Source: Nocardiopsis coralli
Lineage (GTDB): Bacteria; Actinomycetota; Actinomycetes; Streptosporangiales; Streptosporangiaceae
Length of the DNA: 64,000 nt
Assembly: GCF_014892575.1 (NCBI RefSeq)
Contig: NZ_JADBGI010000031.1
Span: forward strand, 1-64,000
Direction: 5' to 3'
This document shows, one piece after another, positions 1-9,171 of the stretch (position 1 is the first letter of the stretch; the number at the start of each line of letters is the position of its first letter). The notes beneath the pieces were generated by a model. The model was given only the letters and a program-made list of their open reading frames with translations, had not been told where the DNA came from and ran no database searches. The position numbers and the translations under genes were made by a program.

Positions 1-29
1 ACCACTATCGAAAAGCAAACTCACTGAGA

Positions 30-257
30 TCACCTCAGTACCCCCGTTTCAGTGTTGATCTCATAGGTCATGCCGACTTGGCGTCCGGATACATACGTGG
101 TGATGGCGGAGAACTCTCCATCGCGATCAACGCTGTAGCCGGTGAAGGCCGAGCCCTGGTAGGTCGCGGAGATGTTGCCGGAGGGGGAGAGCTCGGACTC
201 GTCGATGTGGATCATGGTTCGGTTGCGGCTCTGGGGGTTGCGTTCCTCGCGAACCAT
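30..257 (-). CDS. small protein of unknown function
   Basis: Encodes about 75 residues with no family I recognise. The protein is polar, rich in Ser, Thr, Glu and Gly, and has no signal peptide or membrane segment. It reads like a short beta-rich protein, with stretches such as YQGSAFTGYSVDRDG and EINTETG. I chose the ATG at 257 because a strong GGAGGGGAG ribosome site lies just upstream; an internal ATG at 215 has none. The frame stays open upstream to 521, but that part is Arg/Pro-rich and looks like non-coding shadow. The gene runs away from the oxidoreductase at 623, so the two are divergent. Function is unknown. Confidence 0.5.
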   Translation of the reverse strand: MVREERNPQSRNRTMIHIDESELSPSGNISATYQGSAFTGYSVDRDGEFSAITTYVSGRQVGMTYEINTETGVLR

Positions 258-622
258 GCTTCGAGCTCCCCTCCATCCATCGGGTCCCAGGTGTGCGAGG
301 CCGAGGCCCAGGCCGACGCACTCCAAGGTGAAGCGTCCCATGGCGGGCAGGGCATGGTCGGCCCCGGGTGCTGGGCTCGATGCTCGAGGTCTCCGTGGGT
401 GGTGGGTCCGGCTTCGGTGCCCGCTCGACGCGGGGCACCCGCCGGCGCTCGCGCCCCGCAACAAGTGTTGCTGGGGCAGGGGTCGTGGGAGAAGAGGGCG
501 TCCCATGGCCGGTCTCTCCACACCAGGCGTTCCGGGGCGCGTTACCCGGACGGGCGTTAAGGGGGAGCCCCACGAGGAACGATCTGGGGTGTCCGCGCAC
601 CACCCCCGGCAGGAGATGATCC
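258..622. other. intergenic region between divergent genes
   Basis: About 365 bases separate the two divergent starts. Frames on both strands are open, but their products are Arg/Pro/Ala-rich shadows of GC-rich DNA. I see no convincing gene, RNA or repeat. Promoters for both neighbours should lie here, but no clear -35/-10 pair stands out. Confidence 0.4.
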
Positions 623-2086
623 GTGCCCGAGCCCAGCCCCGTCCGCACGTCGGCCACCGCGCAGTCGGCCTCCGCGCAGGGGGACACCGTGCCCTCGCCC
701 GCTGCCACGCCGGCCACCACCGCGTCGGCCCCCGCCCCCGCCCCCGTCCGCATCGCCGTGCTCGGCGCCGGAGGCCGGGGCGCCGCCAACTACGGCCGCT
801 GGTTCGCCGACCACCCCGACCGCGCCCGCCTCGTCGCCGTCGCCGAACCGATCGGGCACCGGCGCGACGCCCTCGCCGACCGGGCCGAGGTTCCCGCCGA
901 GTTCCGCTACCCCTCCTGGCACGACCTCATGGCCGACGCCGACCGCCTCCACCTCGACGCCGTCGTGGTCGCGCTCCCCGACCACGACCACGTCGAACCG
1001 ACCGTCGCCGCGGCAGAACGCGGGCTGGCCGTGCTCCTGGAAAAACCCATCGCGCCCGCCCTCGAACCCCTCCTCGACCTCGAACACCGGCTCTCCGGGC
1101 TGAAGCCGCGCATCGCCGTCGCACACGTGCTCCGCGAGACCGCGTTCTGGCGCGAGACCCAACAGCTCATCTCGGCCGGGCAGATCGGCGACCCCGTCAC
1201 CATCCGCATCGAGGAGAACATCGGGTTCTGGCACTTCGCCCACTCCTACGTGCGCGGCAACTGGCGCCGCACCGACACCTCCAGCCCCATGGTGCTCGCC
1301 AAGACCTGCCACGACCTCGACCTCATCCGCTGGATCACCGGCCGCGCCCCCGAACGTGTCTCCAGCATGGGCGGCCTCCAGCACTTCCACCCCGGCAACG
1401 CCCCCGAAGGCGCACCCACCCACTGCGCACACGGCTGCCCCGTCGCCGACACCTGCCCGTTCCACGCCCCGCGCTACTACGCCGACGCCCTCGCCCACAC
1501 CGACGACTGGCCCGTCGCCCTGCTCGGCCCCGACACCACCCCGGAAGGGCGCATGAAGGCGCTGGAAACAGGGCCGTACGGGCGGTGCGTGTACCGGTGC
1601 GACAACGACGCCGCCGACCACCAGCAGACCGTGTTCGCCTTCCCCGGAGGCCTCACCGCCACCCTCACCACCTCCGCGTTCACCGGAGCCAACACCCGGA
1701 CCTTCCAGATCACCGGAACCCGCGGGGAACTCTCCGGACGCATGGAGACCGGGGCGCTGCGCCTGGAACGCTTCGCGCCCGGCCCGTACCCCGTCCCGCC
1801 GCACCTGGCCGGGCACGTGCGGGTCTCGTCCGAGGGGCCGATGGGGCACGAGGTGCACGAGTGGACCGCAGGGGCCGGAGGGGACACCGACATCGACCAC
1901 CGCGGGCACGCGGGCGGCGACGACGCGCTCACCGAACGGTTCGTGGAGGCCGTGGCCTCCGGCGACTTCGAGGCGCACGTGGCCACGACGTTGGACGCGT
2001 CGATGGACAGCCACTGGATGGCGTTCGCCGCCGAGCGCTCCCGGCTGACGGGGAAAACGGTGGAGTGGGAGGACTTCCGGCGGTGA
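623..2086 (+). CDS. Gfo/Idh/MocA family NAD(P)-dependent oxidoreductase
   Basis: A 487-residue sugar or cyclitol dehydrogenase-type enzyme. An N-terminal Ala/Pro-rich lead of about 35 residues is followed by a Rossmann nucleotide-binding motif (VLGAGGRGAANYGRW), and EKP in LEKPIAPAL marks the conserved lysine region near residue 140. The C-terminal half is the alpha/beta substrate domain. A cysteine group (C268, C272, then CP...C, and C322/C326 in GRCVYRC) is shared by an actinobacterial subgroup and could bind metal; that is inference. The GTG start is supported by AGGAG eight bases upstream. The length is longer than the usual 340-400 residues because of the lead and the Cys-rich insert. 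Substrate is unknown and the gene stands alone. Confidence 0.85.
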   Translation: MPEPSPVRTSATAQSASAQGDTVPSPAATPATTASAPAPAPVRIAVLGAGGRGAANYGRWFADHPDRARLVAVAEPIGHRRDALADRAEVPAEFRYPSWHDLMADADRLHLDAVVVALPDHDHVEPTVAAAERGLAVLLEKPIAPALEPLLDLEHRLSGLKPRIAVAHVLRETAFWRETQQLISAGQIGDPVTIRIEENIGFWHFAHSYVRGNWRRTDTSSPMVLAKTCHDLDLIRWITGRAPERVSSMGGLQHFHPGNAPEGAPTHCAHGCPVADTCPFHAPRYYADALAHTDDWPVALLGPDTTPEGRMKALETGPYGRCVYRCDNDAADHQQTVFAFPGGLTATLTTSAFTGANTRTFQITGTRGELSGRMETGALRLERFAPGPYPVPPHLAGHVRVSSEGPMGHEVHEWTAGAGGDTDIDHRGHAGGDDALTERFVEAVASGDFEAHVATTLDASMDSHWMAFAAERSRLTGKTVEWEDFRR

Positions 2087-2335
2087 GGGTCTTCCGGCGG
2101 TGACGTTCTGGCGTGCTTGACGTGCTGGCGTTCTGGCTGACGTCTTGGCGCTGCGGGGTGCGGGGTGCGGGAGCGGGCTCACGGTGCGCGGGAGAGGAAC
2201 GGGGCGAGGTCGTGGCTCCGACCTTCGGTCACCACGGATACGCGGGCGGCGGCTCAGGGGCCGGGGCGAGGCCGCGCCTCCGAACCCCGGTCCCCTGCCC
2301 CGAACCCCGATCCCCACGGGTACGTATGCCGCGGT

Positions 2336-3646
2336 TCAGTCGGCCGTCGAACCGGACCGTTCGGTCTCTGCCGACCCCTGCTGCGGTCCGTTCTCGCCCG
2401 CCGGATTCTGGGCGGACGCCGACGACGAAGGCCGGTTGCGCAACAGCGCGGTGAGCACCGCCGCGATGGGCGTGGCCAGGAACAGCCCGATGACCCCGCC
2501 GAGGATCCCGCCGATGGTGAGCACGATCAGGACCACGGCCGACGGCAGCTCCAGGGCCTGGCCGTAGATCCGCGGTGCGAAGACGTTGCTCTCCAGCTGC
2601 TGCACGAGGATCACCGCCGCGAGCACGATCAGCGCCACGATCCAGTTCTCCGTCACCAGGGCGACCAGAACGGCGAGCAGCCCGCTCACGAACGCACCGA
2701 TGACCGGGAGGAACGCGCCCACGAAGGTGAGCACGATCAGCGGGATCGCCAGGCCGGTGTCGAGCACGATCAGCAACACGATGCCGATACCGACCGCGTC
2801 GAAGAGACCGACCAACGCCACGCCGCGCACGTAGCGGCCCATGACCCCGTAGGCGACCTGGCTGGAGTGGCGCAGGAGCGGGCGGGAGCGGCGCGGCAGG
2901 AGCGAGGCGACCCACTCCATGAGCTGGTCGCCCGAGTGCACGAAGTAGATGGTCAGCACGAGGACCAGCACGATGCCGAGCACGACCTGGCCCACCGCGG
3001 TCGTCGCCGTCCACGCGCCGCTGACGATCTGGCTGGTGTTGTCCGAGACCACCCCCTGGACCTGGCTCCAAGCGTTCTGGATCGCGTCCGTGAGCAGCGC
3101 CGGGTCGAGCCCGAAGGGCAGGTTCAGGGCCTGGAGCCCCGTAACCGCCTCGTTGACGCTGTTCACCAGGTCTTCGAAGCTCGCGACGGCCGGGGTCACG
3201 ATCAAGGTGACGGCGAGGCTGTAGACCGCGAGGGCGATCACCAGGGTGAGCAGCGTGGACGACCCCCGGCCGAACCCGCGGCGCTTGACGGGGTTGGGCC
3301 GGCGCAACCAGTTGGCCAGCGGCATCAGCAGCGCGGTGAGGAACACGGCCAGAATCAGCGGGAGCGTCACCACCGCCAGGTAGGTGAGCGCGTAGACCAG
3401 CAGGCCCACCACGACGCCGACGACCAGCAGCCGCCAGCCCGCATCGCTCGCCGTGCGCAGGAGGTCAGCGGCGCGGGTGTCGTCGTCCGGGTCGGGCGCG
3501 GCCGAAGCTGCTGTTGCGCCTGCGGCCTCCTCCGCGTCCGAGGCCTCGGGATCGTCCTGCTGGGGGTGGTCCTGACGGGGGCGGGCCTGGCGGGCGGCCT
3601 CCCACTTCCTGCTCAGTTTCCCTGCTCCTGGCCATGGGGATCGCAC
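2336..3646 (-). CDS. AI-2E family (PerM-type) membrane permease
   Basis: An integral membrane protein of the AI-2 exporter/PerM family. It has an acidic, Ala-rich cytoplasmic N-terminus, then paired hydrophobic helices (VVGVVVGLLVYALTYLAVV and LPLILAVFLTALLMPL), a soluble central stretch with the family-type DNTSQIVSG segment, and a C-terminal helix bundle that contains ESNVFAPRIYGQ..LPSAVVLI, typical of the family. The C-terminal tail is Ser/Asn-rich. Many members transport unknown substrates; only some export AI-2 or act in Na+/H+ exchange. The start is uncertain: the frame is open to 3820, and I prefer the GTG at 3646 with GGAG upstream (about 436 residues). It is divergent from the kinase gene across a long gap. 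Confidence 0.85.
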   Translation of the reverse strand: MRSPWPGAGKLSRKWEAARQARPRQDHPQQDDPEASDAEEAAGATAASAAPDPDDDTRAADLLRTASDAGWRLLVVGVVVGLLVYALTYLAVVTLPLILAVFLTALLMPLANWLRRPNPVKRRGFGRGSSTLLTLVIALAVYSLAVTLIVTPAVASFEDLVNSVNEAVTGLQALNLPFGLDPALLTDAIQNAWSQVQGVVSDNTSQIVSGAWTATTAVGQVVLGIVLVLVLTIYFVHSGDQLMEWVASLLPRRSRPLLRHSSQVAYGVMGRYVRGVALVGLFDAVGIGIVLLIVLDTGLAIPLIVLTFVGAFLPVIGAFVSGLLAVLVALVTENWIVALIVLAAVILVQQLESNVFAPRIYGQALELPSAVVLIVLTIGGILGGVIGLFLATPIAAVLTALLRNRPSSSASAQNPAGENGPQQGSAETERSGSTAD

Positions 3647-4607
3647 ATGCACTCCGTTCGCTGAATGGTGTGGGGAGGAGGCCGGGGCGGACGCGTGGTC
3701 GGTCCGTTCGGTCTCGTCCGCACGAGGGTGTGATCGTTGTGTGCCGTGTCCGAGCCCGGTCCGGAACCCGGGAGGCCGGACCCAAGAGGCCCGGAACCCG
3801 GGAGGCCCGCTGCCCCTCATCGCGGACCATCACGACCATGGGGGTTCCGGTGTCCTCCTTGCGGCACGGTCGGAATCAGTGGGCGCCCACTTCCCTGCGC
3901 CCACTACCCCCAGGTCGGACCGTAAGACGGCCTGCCGGATGAACAGGAAGAACACACGGGGTTCCGCGCGGGTGCCGTGCGGACACCCGGGGTTCTGCGC
4001 CGCCCAACGCGCCGACGGCACGGGTGCGCAGGTGCGGGTGCGCGGGTGGACGCCGGGCGCTTCAGAGTCTGCCCGGACCGACGTGAACCGGCGGGGAGGT
4101 CGGAGCCCGACCCCGGGATGGGCGTGTCGGCGGGGCGGCGCGCGTGGTCCGCGGGGGCGGCAGGGATGTCCCCATCGGTGGGAAGGGCGGGGAGGGGTGC
4201 CCATATCGCTGGAGGGGGTCCGCATCGGCGGGTGTGGCCCGTGTCGGGGGTGCCCGGATCGGCCACGCGCAGGCCCTGTGGGCGTTCAGCTCGGGCGTCG
4301 TCACAGCCGTGCGCCTGAGCTCTCCCAGGTCGCTGCCGAGGACTGAAGGTGGTCGGTCGCCCGAGTTCCGCGTGGGGTGGATGGGGGCACCGCGGACCGC
4401 ACACGGCCGTTGCACCCCAGACCCGTTACCCCGCAGGACTTCCCGCTCCACAATCGATCGACGTGAACATAGGATCTGGTGGATCCACCATGGTCGACCG
4501 CTTGCGATGACCACCTTCCCGCAGCCGCCCCATCCACCTGAGGGAAGTGTCGTCCCGCTGCTGTGAGCAGTACAAACCCCCCAAGTCCTTGGCATGAGAG
4601 TAGATCC
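3647..4607. other. long non-coding gap holding a dispersed repeat
   Basis: About 960 bases between divergent genes. Open frames here give only Arg/Pro/Gly-rich products and I support none. A direct repeat (CGGAACCCGGGAGGCC type) occurs near 3760 and again near 3795. The segment 4351-4386 is nearly identical to 10721-10756. The kinase promoter should lie close to 4450-4600. Confidence 0.45.
4351..4386 (+). repeat. dispersed repeat, copy A
   Basis: Starts GGTCGGTCGCCCGAGTTCCG and matches 10721-10756 over 36 bases with two differences. Both copies lie in gaps upstream of plus-strand genes. Confidence 0.7.
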
Positions 4608-7445
4608 GTGGACCCCCTTCACCCCTCAGACCCCCCACACGTGGGGAGGTACCGGCTCACCGCACGTCTGGGCGCTGGCGGCATGGGCCAGGTCTATCTC
4701 GCCTCTACCCCCTCGGGACGCCAGCTCGTCGTCAAGATGATCCGCCCCGAACTGGCCGCCGAAGACGGGTTCCGTGCCCGTTTCGCCCGTGAGGCCGACG
4801 CCGCACACAGGGTCGGCGGCTTCCACACCGCCCAGGTCGTGGACGCCGACCCCGATGCTGAATCTCCGTGGATCGCCACCGCCCACATCCCCGGCCTCAC
4901 CCTGGAACAGACCGTCCGCCGCAGCGGGCCCATCACCCCGTCCCCACTCCACAGCCTGGCCACCGGGCTCGCCGAGGGGCTCGACGCCATCCACGCCTGC
5001 GGCCTGGTCCACCGCGACCTCAAGCCCGCCAACATCATCCTGGCCGAGGACGGCCCCCGGATCATCGACTTCGGCATCGCCCGCCCTCTGGACGCCGACA
5101 GCCTGACCACCCAGGGCACGGTGTTCGGCACCCTGCCCTACATGTCGCCGGAGCAGACCGACGGCTCCCGCCTCGGCTCCGCCTCGGACGTGTTCTCCCT
5201 GGGGACCGTCCTGGCCTACGCCGCGACCGGCACCAGCCCTTTCACGGGCGCCACCATGGCGGAGACCCTGCGTCGCCTCATCAGCCCTCCGCCCGACCCG
5301 GGCGAGGTCACACCGGACGTGCGAGAGCTGATTGCCGACTGCTGGAACCACGACCCCGCCCTGCGGCCCACCCCCGGCCAGATCCTCGCCCGCTTCGAAG
5401 GGCTCGACCTCCACGGTTCCTCTCCGGCGTCCCATGCCTCCGGTGCCTCCCGGGCCGAACCGGGCAGTGATCCCCCACCGGCCTCCGAGACCCCTGACGC
5501 GGCACGCTCCCAACCTCCCGACGCTTCTCCGGACGACGCCGAGACCGAACGCAAGGCCACCCTGCGCCGCACCGAAGTCCAACCGCGGCGGGACACTGTC
5601 GAGGCGGAGGACTCTCCACAACCACGTTCTCCGGAGCGCAAACCCCGCGGCCCGAGCCCTTGGAAACTGTCACGAAGGCAGCAAACAGGGATCTTCGCCG
5701 GGGCGGCGGCAGTGGCGCTGATCGGTGTCCTCCTCTTCGTGCGCGACACCGACGAACCCGAACCGCCGGCCGAGCCCAGCGAAGCGACCACGTTCACCGG
5801 ACACATCGACTCCGCGTGGTCGGTGGCCTTCGGTTCCGACGGCGCCACCCTCGCCACCGGAAGCCGCGACGGAACCGCACGGCTCTGGAACACCGACACC
5901 GGAGAGACCATCACCACCTTCGAAACGGACGACGAGAACATCTGGGTGAGGTCGGTGGCCTTGAGCCCCGACGGCGCCACGCTCGCCACCGGGAGCGATG
6001 ACAACACCGTGCGGCTCTGGGACGCCGACACCGGAGAAACCACCGCCACCTTCGAGGGACAGGACGACCCGTGGTCCGTGGCGTTCAGCCCCGACGGCGC
6101 CACCCTCGCCACCGGAAATATCGACGGCACCGCACGACTCCTGGACGCCGACACCGGAGAGACCATCACCACCTTCGAAGGACACAACACCACGGTGAGG
6201 TCGGTGGCGTTCAGCCCTGACGGCGCCACCCTCGCCACCGGAAATATCGACGGCACCGCACGACTCCTGGACGCCGACACCGGAGAGACCATCACCACCT
6301 TCGAAGGACACAACACCACGGTGAGGTCGGTGGCGTTCAGCCCTGACGGTGCCACCCTCGCCACCGGGAGCGGAGACATCGCACGGCTCTGGGACACCGA
6401 CACCGGAGAAACCACCGCCACCTTCGAAGGACACGACGACGACCCGTGGGCGAGCGAGAGCGTGAACTCGGTGGCGTTCAGCCCCGATGGCGCCATCCTG
6501 GCGACCGGGAGCGCTGACAACACCGCACGCCTCTGGGACACCGATACCGGAGAATCCATCACCACTTTGGAGGGGCATGAAGACACCGTGAGGTCGGTGG
6601 CGTTCAGCCCTGACGGTGCCACCCTCGCCACCGGGAGCGGAGACATCGCACGGCTCTGGGACACCGACACCGGAGAAACCACCGCCACCTTCGAAGGACA
6701 CGACGACGACCCGTGGGCGAGCGAGAGCGTGAACTCGGTGGCGTTCAGCCCCGATGGCGCCATCCTGGCGACCGGGAGCGCTGACAACACCGCACGCCTC
6801 TGGGACACCGATACCGGAGAATCCATCACCACTTTGGAGGGGCATGAAGACACCGTGAGGTCGGTGGCGTTCAGCCCTGACGGCGCCGTCCTCGCGACCG
6901 GGAGCGCTGACAACCCCGCACGCCTCTGGGACACCGATACCGGAGAATCCAGCACCACTTTGGAGGGGCATGACGACACCGTGAGGTCGGTGGCGGTCAG
7001 CCCTGACGGCGCCGTCCTCGCGACCGGGAGCGCTGACAACCCCGCACGCCTCTGGGACACCGATACCGGAGAATCCAGCACCACTTTGGAGGGGCATGAC
7101 GACACCGTGAGGTCGGTGGCGTTCAGCCCTGACGGCGCCGTCCTCGCCACCGGGAGCGATGACGAGACCGCACGGCTCTGGAACACCGACACCGGAGAAA
7201 CCATCACCACCTTGGAGGGGCACGAGGACACCGTGAGGTCGGTGGCGTTCAGCCCTGACGGCGCCGTCCTCGCCACCGCGAGCGATGACGAGACCGCACG
7301 GCTCTGGAACACCGACACCGGAGCAACCATCACCACCTTGGAGGGGCATGAAGACACCGTGAGGTCGGTGGCGGTCAGCCCTGACGGCGCCACCCTCGCG
7401 ACCGGGAGCGCTGACAACACCGCACGCCTCTGGGACATCGACTGA
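4608..7445 (+). CDS. PknB-type Ser/Thr protein kinase with C-terminal WD40 propeller repeats
   Basis: A 945-residue membrane kinase. The N-terminal catalytic domain is intact: glycine loop GAGGMG (22-27), ATP lysine K43 in VVKMIRP, HRDLKPAN (D137), DFG (D154) and SPEQ. A Pro/Ser/Arg-rich juxtamembrane linker leads to one hydrophobic helix (GAAAVALIGVLLF, about 362-378). The outer part is then 13 WD40 repeats, nearly all with SPDGA.LATGS and ARLWDTDTGE. In such proteins the propeller probably senses or scaffolds partners; the ligand is unknown. I chose the GTG at 4608 because VDPLHPSDPPHVG.Y is the usual actinobacterial N-terminus and GAGAG lies upstream; GTG 4563 is the alternative. The repeats are nearly identical in DNA, a sign of recent expansion. 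Confidence 0.92.
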   Translation: MDPLHPSDPPHVGRYRLTARLGAGGMGQVYLASTPSGRQLVVKMIRPELAAEDGFRARFAREADAAHRVGGFHTAQVVDADPDAESPWIATAHIPGLTLEQTVRRSGPITPSPLHSLATGLAEGLDAIHACGLVHRDLKPANIILAEDGPRIIDFGIARPLDADSLTTQGTVFGTLPYMSPEQTDGSRLGSASDVFSLGTVLAYAATGTSPFTGATMAETLRRLISPPPDPGEVTPDVRELIADCWNHDPALRPTPGQILARFEGLDLHGSSPASHASGASRAEPGSDPPPASETPDAARSQPPDASPDDAETERKATLRRTEVQPRRDTVEAEDSPQPRSPERKPRGPSPWKLSRRQQTGIFAGAAAVALIGVLLFVRDTDEPEPPAEPSEATTFTGHIDSAWSVAFGSDGATLATGSRDGTARLWNTDTGETITTFETDDENIWVRSVALSPDGATLATGSDDNTVRLWDADTGETTATFEGQDDPWSVAFSPDGATLATGNIDGTARLLDADTGETITTFEGHNTTVRSVAFSPDGATLATGNIDGTARLLDADTGETITTFEGHNTTVRSVAFSPDGATLATGSGDIARLWDTDTGETTATFEGHDDDPWASESVNSVAFSPDGAILATGSADNTARLWDTDTGESITTLEGHEDTVRSVAFSPDGATLATGSGDIARLWDTDTGETTATFEGHDDDPWASESVNSVAFSPDGAILATGSADNTARLWDTDTGESITTLEGHEDTVRSVAFSPDGAVLATGSADNPARLWDTDTGESSTTLEGHDDTVRSVAVSPDGAVLATGSADNPARLWDTDTGESSTTLEGHDDTVRSVAFSPDGAVLATGSDDETARLWNTDTGETITTLEGHEDTVRSVAFSPDGAVLATASDDETARLWNTDTGATITTLEGHEDTVRSVAVSPDGATLATGSADNTARLWDID
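6321..6854 (+). repeat. 267-bp exact tandem duplication inside the WD40 region
   Basis: Bases 6321-6587 and 6588-6854 read as identical, each coding two WD40 blades (89 residues), including the unusual insert EGHDDDPWASESVNS. Neighbouring single-blade units of 126 bases are also near-identical (about 6070-6320 and 6855-7110). Confidence 0.85.
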
Positions 7446-7466
7446 GCGCCCGTCCCGAGAGACGAC

Positions 7467-7497
7467 GGGCCCGGCCGGAGCAGCTCCGGCCGGGCCC
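7467..7497. terminator. bidirectional hairpin terminator
   Basis: A perfect 14-bp stem, GGGCCCGGCCGGAG with its complement, around a 3-base loop. It lies between the convergent kinase and PTS IIC genes. No U-tract, as is usual in actinomycetes. Confidence 0.8.
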
Positions 7498-7548
7498 GCC
7501 CGGTCCATCACTCACGGGCGCTGCGCGGGAAACGCACGGTCTCCGGTG

Positions 7549-9159
7549 TCATTGCCCGGCGCGCGGCGGAGGCTTCGGTGCCCCCTTCGGGGGTGTGATC
7601 TTCGGGTAGGCCGAGGCGGTTCCGGCAGCGGACCCGCCGGCAGTGCCGCCCGAGCCGCCGGCCGTCGACGGTGCGCCGGCGGTCTCGGTGTCCTCGGTCT
7701 TCTCGGTCTCCCCGGTGGTGCCGGCCACCGGAGCGCGATGCGGCGAGGGGTCCCACCCCCGGTCCACCACGCGGCGCTGCACCAGGATCGCCGACAACAG
7801 GATCAGCAGACCCAACAGGCCCACGACGACGATCCCGCCCACCGAGCCGATGCCCGCGCCGTAGCCGACCAGGACACCGAACCAACCGAAATCGGTGTCG
7901 CCGAAGGTGGTGCCGGCCTCCCCGAAATCGCCGAGCACCAGGAGCAGCACCGCCGGCAGGAACGTGATCAACAGGCCGTTGACGAACCCGCCGGCCATCG
8001 CGCCCCGGCGGCCACCGGTGGCGTTGCCGTAGACACCCGCCGCGCCACCGGTGAAGAAGTGCGGCACCAGGCCGGGCAGGATCAGCGCCAGGCCCAGAGC
8101 CGGGTTCAGCCACAGCGTGAGCACCGCCAGACCGAGCAGCCCGCCCGTGAAGCTGAAGAGGAAACCGATCAGTACCGCGTTCTGGGCATAGGGGAAGACG
8201 ATCGGGGCATCCAGAGCCGGCCTGGCACCGGGCACGATCTTGGCGGCGATCCCCTGGAAGGCCGGGACGATCTCGGCGAGGATCGTGCGCACACCGAAGA
8301 GGATCACCGCCACGGCGATACCGAACTGCAGTCCCTGGGTGAGCGCCTGCATGACGAAGTTGCCCGGGTTCTCGGCCCCGCCCTCGAAGGCCCCGTAGGC
8401 CGCCTCACCCTCGCGGGCGAAGTAGATCAGCGCGATCACCACGTACATCAGCACCATCGACAGTGCCGTCGCCACCATGGAATCGCGCAGGAACCGCAGC
8501 GACTCGGGCAGTTTCAGGTCCTCGGTGGAGCGGCTGGTCTTGCCGCCGACCAGCCGGCCGACCGCACCGGCGGCCACGTACCCCGCCGTGCCGAAGTGCC
8601 CCATGGCGATGCTGTCACCACCGGTGATCCGCTTGGTCCACGGCTGGGAGAACGCCGGGAGCGAGACCATGAGCACGCCCAGCAGCACACCGCCCACCGT
8701 GACCGTGAGGGCCCCGGAGTAACCCGCGGTGGCCAGCACGATGGTCAACAGCGTGGCCATGAACAGGATGTGGTGCCCGGTGAGGAACACATAGCTCAGC
8801 GGCGTGAAACGGGCCAGCACCAGGGAGACCGCGAAGCCCAGGATCATCAGCCAGGCCACCTGTGCCCCGTACTCCTCCTGGGCGATGCCGACGATGGCCT
8901 CATTGGTCGGGATCACGCCCTGGGCACCGGTCGCCCCCTGGATCATCACCCCCAGCGGGTCCAGCGCGGCCACCACCAGGTCCGCCCCCGCCCCGATGAG
9001 CAGGAAACCCAGGGTGGCCTTGACCGCGCCGCCGATGACCTGGCCGGTGGACTTGCGCAGGGCCATCAACCCGACCGCGGTGATCAGACCGATCAGGAAG
9101 GCCGGCACGGAAAGGATTTCATTGACAACGAATTCGGCGATGCCGACGAGCCAGTTCAT
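7549..9159 (-). CDS. ulaA: PTS ascorbate-type transporter subunit IIC (UlaA/SgaT family)
   Basis: A 536-residue polytopic membrane permease of the ascorbate PTS superfamily. Family features visible in order are: an N-terminal helix with LIGLITAVGLMALRKST, the loop GVIPTNEAIVG, TGHHILFMATLL, GGDSIAMGHFG, the linker DLKLPESLRFLRDS, and later LDAPIVFPYAQNAVLIGF and PGLVPHFFTGGAAGVYGN. These match UlaA rather than glucose- or fructose-type IIC proteins. The C-terminus carries an extra Gly/Thr/Ala-rich cytoplasmic tail ending in Pro/Lys. GGGAGGA lies upstream of the ATG. It is the last gene of a three-gene PTS operon. L-ascorbate is the family substrate; other pentose or deoxysugar substrates are possible. 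Confidence 0.88.
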   Translation of the reverse strand: MNWLVGIAEFVVNEILSVPAFLIGLITAVGLMALRKSTGQVIGGAVKATLGFLLIGAGADLVVAALDPLGVMIQGATGAQGVIPTNEAIVGIAQEEYGAQVAWLMILGFAVSLVLARFTPLSYVFLTGHHILFMATLLTIVLATAGYSGALTVTVGGVLLGVLMVSLPAFSQPWTKRITGGDSIAMGHFGTAGYVAAGAVGRLVGGKTSRSTEDLKLPESLRFLRDSMVATALSMVLMYVVIALIYFAREGEAAYGAFEGGAENPGNFVMQALTQGLQFGIAVAVILFGVRTILAEIVPAFQGIAAKIVPGARPALDAPIVFPYAQNAVLIGFLFSFTGGLLGLAVLTLWLNPALGLALILPGLVPHFFTGGAAGVYGNATGGRRGAMAGGFVNGLLITFLPAVLLLVLGDFGEAGTTFGDTDFGWFGVLVGYGAGIGSVGGIVVVGLLGLLILLSAILVQRRVVDRGWDPSPHRAPVAGTTGETEKTEDTETAGAPSTAGGSGGTAGGSAAGTASAYPKITPPKGAPKPPPRAGQ

Positions 9160-9171
9160 TTACGTCCTCCC

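Noticed and set aside
557..2317. Long minus-strand open frame of 586 codons opposite the Gfo/Idh gene
   Set aside because: It is the antisense of a clear family protein, is dominated by Gly/Val/Glu/Arg, and has no recognisable domain. Such shadows are usual at this GC content.
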